DNA from: Colias croceus
Lineage: Eukaryota; Arthropoda; Insecta; Lepidoptera; Pieridae
Reading direction: 5' to 3'
Assembly (NCBI RefSeq): GCF_905220415.1
Contig: NC_059542.1
Coordinates: forward strand, 5,580,001-5,644,000
Length of the DNA stretch: 64,000 bases
Below, one piece after another: positions 20,439-32,600 of the stretch (position 1 is its first letter; each line of letters opens with the position of its first letter). The notes beneath the pieces were generated by a model. That model was not told where the DNA came from. It did no database searches and worked only from the letters and a program-made list of their open reading frames with translations. The position numbers and the translations under genes were made by a program.

Positions 20439-22219
20439 TAAATGTGTTCTATGGCCGCCATCTACCTATATTTGCAACCTCAAATATTTGGTATAATCTT
20501 TTCCTTAGGAAGCTTTAGTAAAAAAATGGAGTATTATTTTAGTAGTAACTATTCAAATAAGCCCATATGCAGTGTGTAAGCGAAAACAGTGGATTTTAAA
20601 AGTAAGAAAATTTTCAATTTCATAGTTTTAAAAACAATCGATTATTATGTTGAATACAAAGTATCTTTTCCTATAAACACATATGTGAAAATTTATTGTT
20701 CTTGAAAATTCCATCTATGCCCAAACTAAATTTTACCCTACTTTTATGGCTATTAAAGTTGAAAAACAGGGTAAGGACAAACGGATTGAAGGAACGAACT
20801 CATAACTCACAAAGGTTAGTTATACTGAATCTTAAAAAAGTCCTTTTTCCATCGTAAAACCTTGAACGTTAACTACTGTACATAGTGTACATAGGAGTTA
20901 TAAATCACAAAAGGTACCAAAAGTTTTTTTAGCAACAAATAGGTACTTTTACGCTCGTCCTAGTCTTTGTATTTGTACTCCAAACATCATTTTAATAGAT
21001 AAACTTATACGATATTTCAGTCTATTCTATCTTTTCCAAACATACTTCATTTGCAAATTGATATTACAGACTATTGAAAAAAGTAGGTATATAAAACAAA
21101 TATGAAATACGTTACCTATACCTAATAATGTTTTTTATACAATTTATATTATTTTTGTCCAGAAATAACATAATAATTGAACCAGAGCGTAAATTGATAC
21201 GCAATGAATAATTATGTATTATGTACAGAAATGAATTAGTTTAGAAATATTTTAAAATTTATTAAAACAGAGCTTAATTCATTAAAAGATATTATAGTGT
21301 TCGTTAGATTAGACGCTTATATAAGTTACCGCAATATGTGATTAAAACTAGTGTCAATTTATTTAAACTCCCATTATATTTAATCGTAAATTAATTTTCT
21401 AGAAACAATATCTAACACTCTTGTGGTTGCAACCCGTGCATGCATGAACAGGGTTTCTTGAGTGATTTATGTAAGTTTAGAACCAACAAGTAACAAAAAT
21501 TCTACCTTGATTTATGGTAAGCAATTAGCAAATTACTTTTGCAGATGCTTTCAATGTAATTTACCTTATTTTCTATATGGTTATTTGTAATATATCTGGT
21601 AGTAGGTATATGTATCGAAATATGTGGTTACTGTCGGAGTTAGTCTGATGTCGGCTGTGTTTAAATGGACAACAAAATGAACCATATTACAAAGAGCGTA
21701 CTTATGAAATTTGTTCAAATATTATTTCTGTCGTAAATTTTTCTCCACGAAGTAAATGAAAATATCGCAGCTTGTGCATTTGATAACAACTTCAGCACCA
21801 CAGGTAAACGTTAAGCGTCGTGTTCCATAATGAAACATCAAGGCGTAATTAAAAAATTCCCAAGCTGTAATTACGAAAAATTTGGAAAATCTTAGAAGCC
21901 CATTTGAAGAAAGATCCCATTTAATTTAAGGTGAGTGTTTCTCTACGCCACGTCTCTCTGTGTTAAAAACTGACAGTTTGTTGAGACGGCCGAGACCTTG
22001 CCGAGACAATAATTATATTATTCAAACTCAATTATAGAATACATTATTCCATTAGCAAAAATATCTCAATTTTCATTTTACTGGGACCAGCAATTTTCTT
22101 ATTTTTTGCTAACTTTGACGAAAGCTTTATCGTAATCAAACATTTTCGGATTCTGACTCTGACCTATAATGTACCTAATTCTTAATTGAAGTCCTATTAA
22201 ATACTGGTGGTAAATTTAT
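20439..22219. other. Non-coding spacer
   Basis: AT-rich spacer without a gene or clear repeat. Confidence 0.45.
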
Positions 22220-22407
22220 TGGGCCCTCTTCACAATGGGCAGCGTTGGGAATGGTTGGGCGAGTAGAAGCATCACGATAGTGTAGAGGAGAGGGCCTATT
22301 TTGCCGTCATTGTAGTTGTAGATGTTTATTCATAATCGCCGTAATGGTGACAAACATCGATGAACATTTGTTGGACAAATAGCGCTTCCCAATGTGAAGA
22401 GGGCCTA
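22220..22407 (-). mobile_element. MITE family 'GGGCCCTCTTCACA', copy 2 (both ends)
   Basis: The ends are GGGCCCTCTTCACAATGGGC and GCTTCCCAATGTGAAGAGGGCC, an imperfect terminal inverted repeat of about 25 bp. Read on the minus strand, the interior blocks (CAACAAATG, CGATGTTTG, CCATTACGGCGAT, CGCCCAAC) match 5150-5290. A second GGCCCTCTCC-like block lies inside. Confidence 0.72.
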
Positions 22408-22937
22408 TAAAACTTATGCTAGTTTTAAATACAATATAATATAACCTATGAAGGGAATACATAAACAGCCTCTGAAACATATTGCTTTCAATATAATATA
22501 GATTCAATCGCTTTAATTCCGTACTTTTTTCAAATTTAATTGAAAAATTATTATTCCCATTTCCCTATACTCTGTATTAACCTTTGTATAAATAAGGCGC
22601 CTTGGAATGGAAACTTCTCACGTCTACTCAAATAAAGATACACAGTAACATTGTCCAAGTTTTCCCCAGAAAGTACGATTGTTTAAATTTCAAACAAATT
22701 AACACTCTGAATATAAAGTGGAGTAGACAATATAGCTGGCTCCTGGAGGCTGTTTCGTAGTTCTTTTGAGTTTCCTACCAATATTTCTTAATTTAAAGTT
22801 ACCAAATTGGATCCTTCAAAATTGAAATCGACTGTACAAATTGTCATTTATTATTATTTTAATTTGTTTAGATCTTCGCAGTGATAGGTGTTTCTTAATT
22901 CGAAATGAGGCGGATTAGATTTATTTACAGTTATTTA

Positions 22938-23034
22938 TAAGAGTGAACAGGTACCTTCTAGGAAAGCGCGCTCTATCTTAGGCCACATCTCAGCTTTCCA
23001 TCAGGCGAGATAGTGGTCAAGCGCTTTCCTATCA
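22938..23034 (+). repeat. Dispersed repeat fragment (LINE/SINE tail type)
   Basis: The stretch with GGAAAGCGCGCTCTATCTTAG, GCTTTCCATCAGGCGAGAT and GTGGTCAAGCGCTTTCCTAT is a block I recognise as widely dispersed in Lepidoptera, probably a retroelement 3' end. It is followed by CAATAAAAAAAAGTA, a possible 3' tail. The family assignment is not certain. Confidence 0.4.
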
Positions 23035-23559
23035 AACAATAAAAAAAAGTACTTAAACAGTATAGTATCTACTTAGTATAGGTATATAACCACAAATTCA
23101 AACTCAAACATTTATCTATTCAATTAAATTCCTTCTAGATGCACTTTTGAATCGTCCTAACGTAGATTTACTGTTTACTTCTGTTTCCGAAAACGTGTCA
23201 GAAAAATCTGTAATTAGTCTTATAAAAAAAGAGCAAGACTCCCAATCTCTTTTCATACCATATTAGATATGCTCATAAAAATTGCCAACATTTCAGGGCA
23301 TGATCTACGTAGTATATAGCTACAACACTACATTTGTGTGACTACACAGCACACTATCTTTTGAGAAACTTGTCTTCGATGTCACTGTAATTGAAGCAGA
23401 TGATATACCACAAAGTTGTATTCAAAGGATTGAAGCGGAATATAACTTCAATGAGACCTCTTTGTTGCAAACTGCAAAATATTCACACATGAAATTCTGT
23501 TAAGGGTTCCACACCAATAAACAATGTAACTGTACATGTTTGTATCTAGACACGCGGCA

Positions 23560-24240
23560 GCGTGTCAAGCCGAGTTCAAGCGAAGAGAACTGGCGAGCAG
23601 CAGCCGTGTGTATATTTACACGAACCATTTCGAGCCACTTTTCACCCCCTTATAACTCGAAAACTATTTAAGTTAAATAAACCAAATTTGGTACATATCA
23701 AGAGGACCTCAAGATAAACAAGAACCTTAAATTTCATAAATACAGATTAAACAGTTGCGCAGATATTAATATCCAAAAATCGCAATTTTTAAGACTGACT
23801 GACTTATAGACATATACAAAACCTAACCCACTTCCAGATGACCTAGAAAGTTCAAATTTTGTAATCAGCTAGGTAATAGTGAGTGTACAAAGAAAAAAAT
23901 CAGAAAATACTGAATTTATTTGTATTTAATTTTTTTTTCAATGACATTAATTTTGTTTGTATGGAAAAATGGAAAAGTTTAAAAAAATAGAAAATAGTAT
24001 ATTCACCTTACTAGTCTTAAAAAATAGATCAAAACTAGTCAGTGGCCGAAAAAAATTTTGAAATCCATCAATAAATGACTGAGATATAGATTATTGAAGT
24101 TTACATATTTTAGCGCGAAACATCTGTAGATTCGATGCGCCTCTGACATCACACTCACTCGCGCTAGTATCGCTAGGGCGGATTACTTCGATTGCATGAT
24201 TTCTTTATTCAAAACTATTATTAAACGTAAAATAAAAGAA
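23560..24240 (+). repeat. Dispersed repeat of unknown class
   Basis: A stretch with local GC-rich pieces (ACACGCGGCAGCGTGTCAAG; CATCACACTCACTCGCGC) around a long A/T-rich body containing CCAGATGACCTAGAAAGTT. It resembles a dispersed lepidopteran repeat but has no terminal repeats, coding frame or tail that would place it in a class. Confidence 0.35.
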
Positions 24241-24773
24241 AATTGTAATAAAAATATTGCTCATACAGTTAAAAATAATATATAATTTTACAAATTCACA
24301 TTTCTTTATTCTTTATTTATGAGTGTTTAGTTTATTTTTAATTTCAGTGTAATGGAAGAAGGCTTTGTCGAAGGTCGAAATGATTTAATTTGCGTAATAT
24401 TAATATTAATATAAGTGAAACATCTTTAGGCGCGTTTAGAGTAAAATTTCAAAATCTCGTCATGGAGTAAAGCGACGATTCTTCTACAACGATCTTTGCA
24501 TCTTTGTAATAGTGTGTGTACATATTCACGCTGGATGTTTAGAAAATCATGTAATCTTTTAAACAGAAAACGAGTTTAAAAAATTGCAGATAATGACGGG
24601 GCAATGTGCGCTGACATTCATAACATACAAGAAAATATAGAAAATAATACTAAACAAACCATACAAAGAATCCGCAAGAAAAAATATAAAAAAAATCGTA
24701 TATAAAAAGTATTATATTCATAAAGTACCTAAATCAAATTTGCAGAGTAATTTTCTGTACAAAAAGTAATGAT

Positions 24774-25390
24774 ATCCCACCAAAAACATAAATGTAAAAA
24801 TTGGAGCCGAGTTCAATCGTTGACTTAATTTGCCAAAAAAGAAATGAGATCTAATTAATGTGTGCCAAGTTCTGCAGACAGTCCAGAAATTTATTTATAA
24901 AGATGTATTAAGTTCTTAGGTTGACTGAAAACTCAATTGTTTTATTTTCCCTTAGAGAACAATGTTTATTCCAAAATATAACTTTTTTAATTTGAATAAT
25001 ATAATTATTTTCACAAAGGAAACAACTAATGACCTATTGAACCCCATAATTTGATGAGGCTAGTTTTACATACTGTTTATATTTTGTGAAGTTCTAAAAA
25101 CTAGCCTCATCAAATTATTGGGTTCAATAGGTCATTAGTTGTTTGCTTTGTGAAAATAATTATATTATTCAAATTAAAAAAGTTATATTTTGGAATAAAC
25201 ATTGTTCTCTAAGGGAAAATAAAACAATTGAGTTTTCAGTCAACCTAAGAACTTAATACATCTTTATAAATAAATTTCTGGACTGTCTGCAGAACTTGGC
25301 ACACATTAATTAGATCTCATTTCTTTTTTGGCAAATTAAGTCAACGATTGAACTCGGCTCCAATTTTTACATTTATGTTTTTGGTGGGAT
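24774..25390. repeat. 294-bp near-perfect inverted duplication (foldback)
   Basis: The left arm 24774-25067 and right arm 25097-25390 are reverse complements, with only two differences seen by eye (AACCCC/AACCCA and AAGGAAAC/AAGCAAAC), around a 29-base spacer. It has no coding frame and no obvious TSD. Transcription through it would give a long double-stranded hairpin. It lies about 1.2 kb upstream of the leucokinin receptor start. Confidence 0.92.
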
Positions 25391-26040
25391 TTATTTCACA
25401 TTTTTAGGTGAGCAAGTTGCACTATACAATATGAAAGTCCGTTTAGTACCTAGTACCAAAACATACAGGACAAAATTTTATCAATCTGTGTTCATCTAAT
25501 ATAGATTTACGTAACTATATGTATAAAATTATCAATCATCTTGTAAAACTGACGTATGAAAATTAACCTCCTTTGGATATAATCGTGGTGATAAATACAT
25601 CATAAATTACTTTCATAATATTGTGGTCCACCTCATAAAGGCCAAGTTACTCTAATATGATTGAAAACCAATGTAGAAGTAGGTATACAATATCCTACAG
25701 AAAAATCAAACAATTTACGATATTGATTAGTACCTACAAGCAATAAAAAATATTGTATTTATCATATTATTCTCTGTTATGTGTCCTAAATAACGCATTT
25801 TTATTATTTTATAATTCAGCTATCTACAGTCTACTCATAGAAGGAAAGAATACGATTCAAAATTTCTACAGCATTGAACCTTTGGAAGTAAAGCCTTATA
25901 ATAAGAAATACTGGTGTGAACGAGTTTAAATAACATCACGTCGTTACAACTAATCTCGCTATCAGCGCTTGTTAACACAATTTTAATACTAGTTAATTAA
26001 ATATGCATGAATAGCGCTGTTGACAAAGACGTAGGTCTTC

Positions 26041-26627
26041 GTGTTGTGAGGGTTGGTGTACATAGAAGCATCATAGAACGCGCATTCGCCTCCCGCCTAC
26101 CGGCGCAGCGTAACGCCTCTCGTAGTATTTGCCGCTGAAACTTTCACAAGTTTCCCGGCCACGGAAATCACGAGCCGCTTTTAACGTTCGCGGTTTCAAA
26201 ACTACACGAAATTACCAACATCAATTTCAAACTTTCTGACTCTGCCTCGAACTATTTCTTGTACATACCAATAAAGGAAATACTGTAAAAATTAAGTTAC
26301 GATATATATGGTGACAATCTATAGTGATACAGTGATGTATAAGGTGTGATTATAAACACTTTTAGTGTAGTGATGCGAATGAATATAGTCAAGTTTTCTG
26401 AAATTCCTGGTCAGCAAGGTTGAAAAATCATTTAATGCGCTATGTCAACTTTGGGTGCGGGGACACGCGTGCTAATCGTTTTACAAACAAGCCATAAGAC
26501 AGCCGTCGTGCTGTTTGCTACTTGTATGCCGTTTTTATTAGCACAGTGAACCAAGAAGGTCTTACCTGATAAAGAACAAAGATATACGCTATCGGCCGCC
26601 ACCACATAAGACTACAATATACCAAAA
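26041..26627 (+). promoter_or_regulatory. Promoter/5' UTR region of leucokinin receptor
   Basis: A CpG-rich island in otherwise AT-rich DNA (GAACGCGCATTCGCC, CCGGCGCAGCGTAACGCC, CACGAGCCGC) precedes the ATG at 26628. Several upstream ATGs occur between 26330 and 26530, which could lower translation or be spliced out; AGCAAG|GTTGAA near 26420 is a weak donor. The start site itself cannot be fixed from sequence. Confidence 0.5.
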
Positions 26628-26638
26628 ATGGACACAAG
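26628..26638 (+). CDS. Lkr: Lkr exon 1 coding part: 11 bases from ATG
   Basis: ACCAAAAATGGACACAAG|GTATGT: ATG-GAC-ACA-AG, then a good donor. The context CAAAAATG suits an insect start. The two leftover bases AG plus T of the next exon make serine, giving MDTSTTTSAQ. It is the only candidate I found that gives a Met in the right phase, and it lies in the CpG-rich island. Support is by phase and context only. Confidence 0.68.
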
Positions 26639-29600
26639 GTATGTAGAAAGTGCATGTATTTATTCTATATTAAAACATTGATTCAAGGAAATTGTGTAAA
26701 TATTACAATTTGTACAAAATCAATATTTGTGTTATGTTACAAATAATTCTTTCTACTCGTTTTGTAAAGTTAAGAAATCCTTCCTGTATTTGAATTCGTT
26801 TTAATTTTGATATAACATAACCATGATGACTTATCAAATATTTGTTTATTTTTAAAACAATATAAAACATACATAAATTAAATAATATCCAATTTAATAC
26901 AAAAAAATGTAAGAAAAACACGTTCATGATCCGTTTCTTTATCGAAATCTTTAAGATAAAAGTTTCTTTAATGTTTTCATTGTTTCTATTCCCTCTGTAT
27001 TGCAAAAAATGTAATGCGTTTAATGATTGCGAACATTGCTTTTTAAACAATTCTGTATGCCTATTTCCCCTTCTTTCAAAATTTGTTTTTTAATCATAAA
27101 AATAAACAAACATATGTCATGACCTGGTCATGACTATTAAGTAATTCGCGTTTTGATGATTCACAATCCTGTTTAAATTAGAAAATATTTAAATTTTTAG
27201 CCTCGAATTTCAAATCAAATGTATTTTTGATGTTTAAACAAACAATAAAGATATTACCTAGGCTTATATAAATAATAGCATTAATTGTTAAATATAAGCT
27301 ACAAAGTGTAAGATGCACTCTAAATACATTTCATACAATACCAGATAAGTATGTTATCTTATACAAATGAAGTAACACTGTGATCACAATATATGATTGT
27401 TTTGTGATAATTATATCGGACAGTAATATTGAATGAGCACACTTTTGTATCAATGACTTAGTAATTAGTATCGATCTTCTATGTATGGTTGTAAATTTAA
27501 ATACGTCTAATTAACATTGGTTACGGAAATATAATAGGTTGGGTAAGGTTCCGTACATAAACTTAGTTTTTTTTATTAAATAAGTTTAGTCGTTATTATA
27601 AGATTAGTACCTACCTATAGAAAATTCTAATTCAATCATTAGATCGCTACTTTTAATGGTTATTTATGAGTACAAATGTTTATATTCATGCAAAAAAAAA
27701 AACGTTTTTATTGCATAAACATTATGCTTGAATTACCAACGTTTTTGTTCAATTACGATCCGGTTTTGATAAATCATCTTCGAGTAAACAATCGGCAACA
27801 AATATAATCAAAAAGGATGTTTAAAATTACATGGTTAGGTTGTTAAGGTACATATTTTCTGATATTTGAGAACACAATATTATTTAAAGTGTATAAAATA
27901 TGAACTCTTTTTAGGTTATTAATAAGTTAACGATCAATCATATAACTTACAAAAGTTATATGATTGATTTACAGAAGAAGGAATTCAATTGAATAGGCAA
28001 TACTTTCTCAAAAAATCTTATAATAGGTATAACTACCTATTTCCATTAAAAATACAAACGTTATACATACCATCTTCTGTTATAATTTTAGAACAAAACT
28101 ATACAAAATAGATTAGTAAAAGGGAAACAGCAACCATAAGTGTAGCGCAGACAAATGTCTGTTTATGTTAATGCATCGCGCATTATTCTTTGTTTACGCT
28201 TTTATCACGTGAAAACCATCACACAGTATTTGATTACCGTATGAATAAGCATGATAAAGAACACGCGCTCAATCATCAACAATGAAAAATGATTAACCAT
28301 ATATAAAGAAGTATTTATGAGGTAGAGCTATCAAAAACGTTATTTTTGTCAGTATTTATTCCAATTTTGGAGGCAGAAGAGTGAATATTAAATAATGTAG
28401 CATTTGCTAAAAATAAAGATGTTGTAACTTATTGCAATATTATGCTTTTGACTATATTTTAGTGTTAATTAATTCAAATGATTCAGAATACGTTTGAATT
28501 ATTCAAACAAATATTTGTTTCTTGGTCAACATGTTTACAAAATACGTAGATGTCATGAAAATGAATTTTTAAAGAAGCATTTAGCAAAAAATGTCAATGA
28601 CGTACAAGATACCTTAAAATAACACATAATAATAGATACCTATTTCATTGTATATCAGCAAGTCGTTAAAAATCCATACATTATGGCAGCTAACGCCTGT
28701 ACGATTACTGCCACCTTAGCGGCAGCCATGAATTCTTTTTAAAAATAATATAAATGTAGCTTTTGCGGGGTAAAATTCTTAAAAGGCTTGGCTTTCTTTC
28801 ACTCTGTAGAATGCTAGAATAAATGGAATACATAAGAAATTACGTACAGTATGTTTTTCCTAGACCCACTAAATAGGGTTTGTTTTATTTGTTTGTATTT
28901 GTCCCGCAAATAAAAGGTTAAATGCCTAGCGATCTGAGTGAACTGTTAATGGTCCTTGTCTGCATAGAAATTCCCACTGAGGCATGTAATCGAGATTAGA
29001 TGTGACCGGTTAAACTAACTTTTCCCTTGCTTTTATATTCGGAACAACAAGGGATCAATTACTGATTTGTTCTTGAAAGTTGGCTGCATTTTTTGTTGTA
29101 TTATGCCATCAAAAATGCTACTTTAACTATCCAGATGTTACAGAAGGTATAATTTTGTTTTCAAAATCTTTCAATTCTCTGTTTTAACGACGAGAAAGCT
29201 ACAAAACGGTCTATGTATTTACTATCGAAGAAAAAATGCCAAGACCTGATTTCTTTAAAGTTGCTGATAATTTAAGTTGCCTAAAAGTACTTTTAAACAA
29301 TTTCAATAGCACTATTTGGCAACAGTGCTGGCTACTTAAAAACTTTTCGGTTAAATTTAATTCAGATGCGACGGAAAGTTCTAAAAAAATTAATTTGTTA
29401 AAAATAATGTCTTTAAGGTGCAAAAATTTATTTTATTTTATATAATGTCAATTATGAAGCGCACTGCTCTTATAAAGAGCCGATTTTTGCAATATAAAGC
29501 CCGCACGTTCTTTTAATACAAATGCCACTCCATTATACTGACGCGGACGCCTTCACAAAACGACGGTTAACATTGATCATCATTTCATTTTCAAAAGCTT

Positions 29601-32600
29601 TTCTATATAAATTGGTTCAAATAAATATGTGTTGAGACGGATGCTTACTAATTGTAATCTTATTCTTAATATTATTTCTTATTCATAATTGCTCATGTTA
29701 AAAATAGCAAATATCCTTTTAAAGATATTTCCAAAGGCGTGATAGGTAGGTATATAAGGCAGTTCAATAAAGAAACGAATCTACAATGGTGGCCAAAGCT
29801 GACACTGACATATGGTAGGGTCAGCAAAAAAGAAAATAAAAATAACGTATTCATAAAATTCGTTTTTGTTATGGTATTTGTGTATTTATATGAATTTCTC
29901 ATATTTACGTATACAGATTGTAACAAAATCCCCATAATACTTGTAATGAACCCATAAAACTGAAAAACTTTTCCCAAAGAAAATATTTTGTCAAATTTCA
30001 ATAAGGCACAATTTACTTTCGCAAATACATAATTGTCATTGTAAATTTGTGATAAAAACTATTATAGGGAAAATCAAATAAATGTTAGTGATTTTGCTTT
30101 TCCCTTTTTTTTGCATGCCGTACGGCCGTGTGTAAGCGAGAGGGAATGATAAGCGCCGCCATTGAAGATTCGTTTCTTTATTGAACTGCGTTATACCAAA
30201 TATATAATCATTTAATATATTATATTATGTCCAATGTTCATTGTGCACAGCTTACGTTGGCGTGATATTAAATTGAAAATTAATCACCACATGTCTAAAC
30301 TACCAACAAAGAGATAATTTTGTGCACGTACACATACATATTCAAGCAGAGCTTATGCTATAGTGTATTTATTATACGCGTATTCTATTGTATTGGCGAC
30401 TAGCCGTGATTGGAATTTACTTGGACATAGAAAGTATTAAAGTACGATATTACTGAATATATCCACTATTCTATTGTTACACGGGATTAATAATATTATG
30501 TTCCCGTATATGAAGGAATAATATTTTATTGTTATATTTTTTTTATGAATAATGAAAATAACTTACAGAATTCAACATATAATTTTTTATGCTTATTTTG
30601 ATACAGTATAATATGTAGGTACTTAAGGTTCTTGTATCTAGTATCTTGATTGCTATGGTTAAATCTATTAGCGATTAATGGTTTAATCATGGTTTAATAC
30701 CATCATTTCACCCAAAAAAAATAACCCCACAAATAATATATTCGTAAACAATCTAATGCTGTCAATTACCATGATTGTTGTAAACTGTGTATAAACTAGT
30801 ATCTTCTATAACTTGTAGCAGGCTGTCGCTACTAACTGCTACATGAGTTTGTAACGATTTTTCTGGAACTGTAACTAGGTATGTATTATCTCAAGACGGT
30901 CAAACAAAAAAAGTTATTTTTTACACGAAAAAAGTATTACCAATAACGTATTAAGTTGATGAATGACCTCACGCACACATACGCATTATAATAAACGCTA
31001 ATTTATGAGTGAGAAGATCCGAGGTTGGTTCTAGTCTGGATACAGTTTGAGGACAAAATAAACTAACTGACTAATTTTGAACGAAACAATTATTTTTTTA
31101 TTGTAGTCTGTAGAGTACTAATAAATGTACCTACTAATAATAATGTAGATCATGTGTATGTTATTGGGTCAAAAAATATTTGGAACCTTCACTTTCAGAA
31201 ATGAGCACTTATTTCACGAAATAAAGTGTATGGAGGTCCTGTTTTGACAGTGTTTATTATAGTTGATAGATGTTTGCATCGACAGCTTCACTATTACCGA
31301 ATCCTTAGTGGTGTTTTTACTATTATAAACGCGAAAGTTTGAGGGGATGTGAGATTGTTTTTTCAAGCTGAGCGGATCATATTGACAATTATTTATTTAT
31401 TTATGCTTTATTGCATTAGATAAATTGTAATAATAACAAAAAGACATTGTAATAAACGGCGGCCGTATCACTAAAACAGCGATTTCTTTCAGACAACTGG
31501 TTGTAGGTACTGAGAGAAATTACCATAATATGGATTACAGTTTGCACTAACACATTGGTTTCTTTTGGTTAGAACTTGAATTATAAGACGACGAAGTATA
31601 TTTTCATTTTGCTGCGTCAACTGATTTCTGCAACATCAGAAGCAGCTGTGAGCTGATCTCGGCTTTACTCCTACACACGACAAATTTTGCGCCATGAATC
31701 AAATTAGATAAAACTTCTTCCAGCTACTAACTTCCTGCTGAGTTGATAAGACTTGAATAATGAATATAACGATTAAACTTGAACTATGGTTGTTAACTAG
31801 GCATGCGAAATTGAAGATGAAATCGATTATTATTGTCAGTGTAAATGATAAGAATAATCGGATTCTTACATTGAGTTACTAAGTACATAGTAACTAAATG
31901 GATGCTTAGTATATTATGTATTTAATACAAACGAAAGTTTTGGGACATTTTCAAACATTTTCAATCTCTATACATAATCTCTTTGAATATTCTAGAAAGA
32001 TTATACACACATCAACAAAGTCTAGGGATATTGCACGCCTCATAAGCGAAGCGTTGAGGTGGGTACTACTGTCACTTCGCGCAAAACATCTGATTTTTCA
32101 AACTTAAAATGTCTTTATGTATCATACATTGCACTTGTAAGATAATACATACACACACATATTAAGAAAAAACACTATTTTTAACGTTCATGATATTTTT
32201 GATGTAATTTTTGTTATTTAAACTAGTTAAAAAACAGTTTAAAAAAGTTCTGTCTTGGACGTCCGTGTGTCTGTATGTGCGGATCCTTTTTCTTGTTAAC
32301 ACGATAGCGACCGAAATACTTTACTAATCGAGTCTTTTTTTTCTCTTACGCTTGAGTATGCTCAGGAATAGAACCCTTTCATTTTTCAGGGTCTGATTCG
32401 ATGTGGTTTAATTGTTATTAAATAAACAAAAAAAATATCGATTTTTTTTTTTTTTTTATAGTGTACTCAAAATTCACCATTATAAACTCGATTCTTTATA
32501 CTATAAGCCAAGGTTTAAAAAAATAAGTTGGTAGTCAGTCCCTTAAACCTGCGCAGTTTCACATCTAGGTGGGGCTACAAGAAAAATAGCTCAATTATTA

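Noticed and set aside
26703..27050. 115-codon minus-strand frame in receptor intron 1
   Set aside because: Composition dominated by Phe, Ile, Lys, Asn from AT-rich DNA; no domain or signal.
27119..27140. GTCATGACC-T-GGTCATGAC palindrome
   Set aside because: Nine-base arms without context are expected by chance at this window size.
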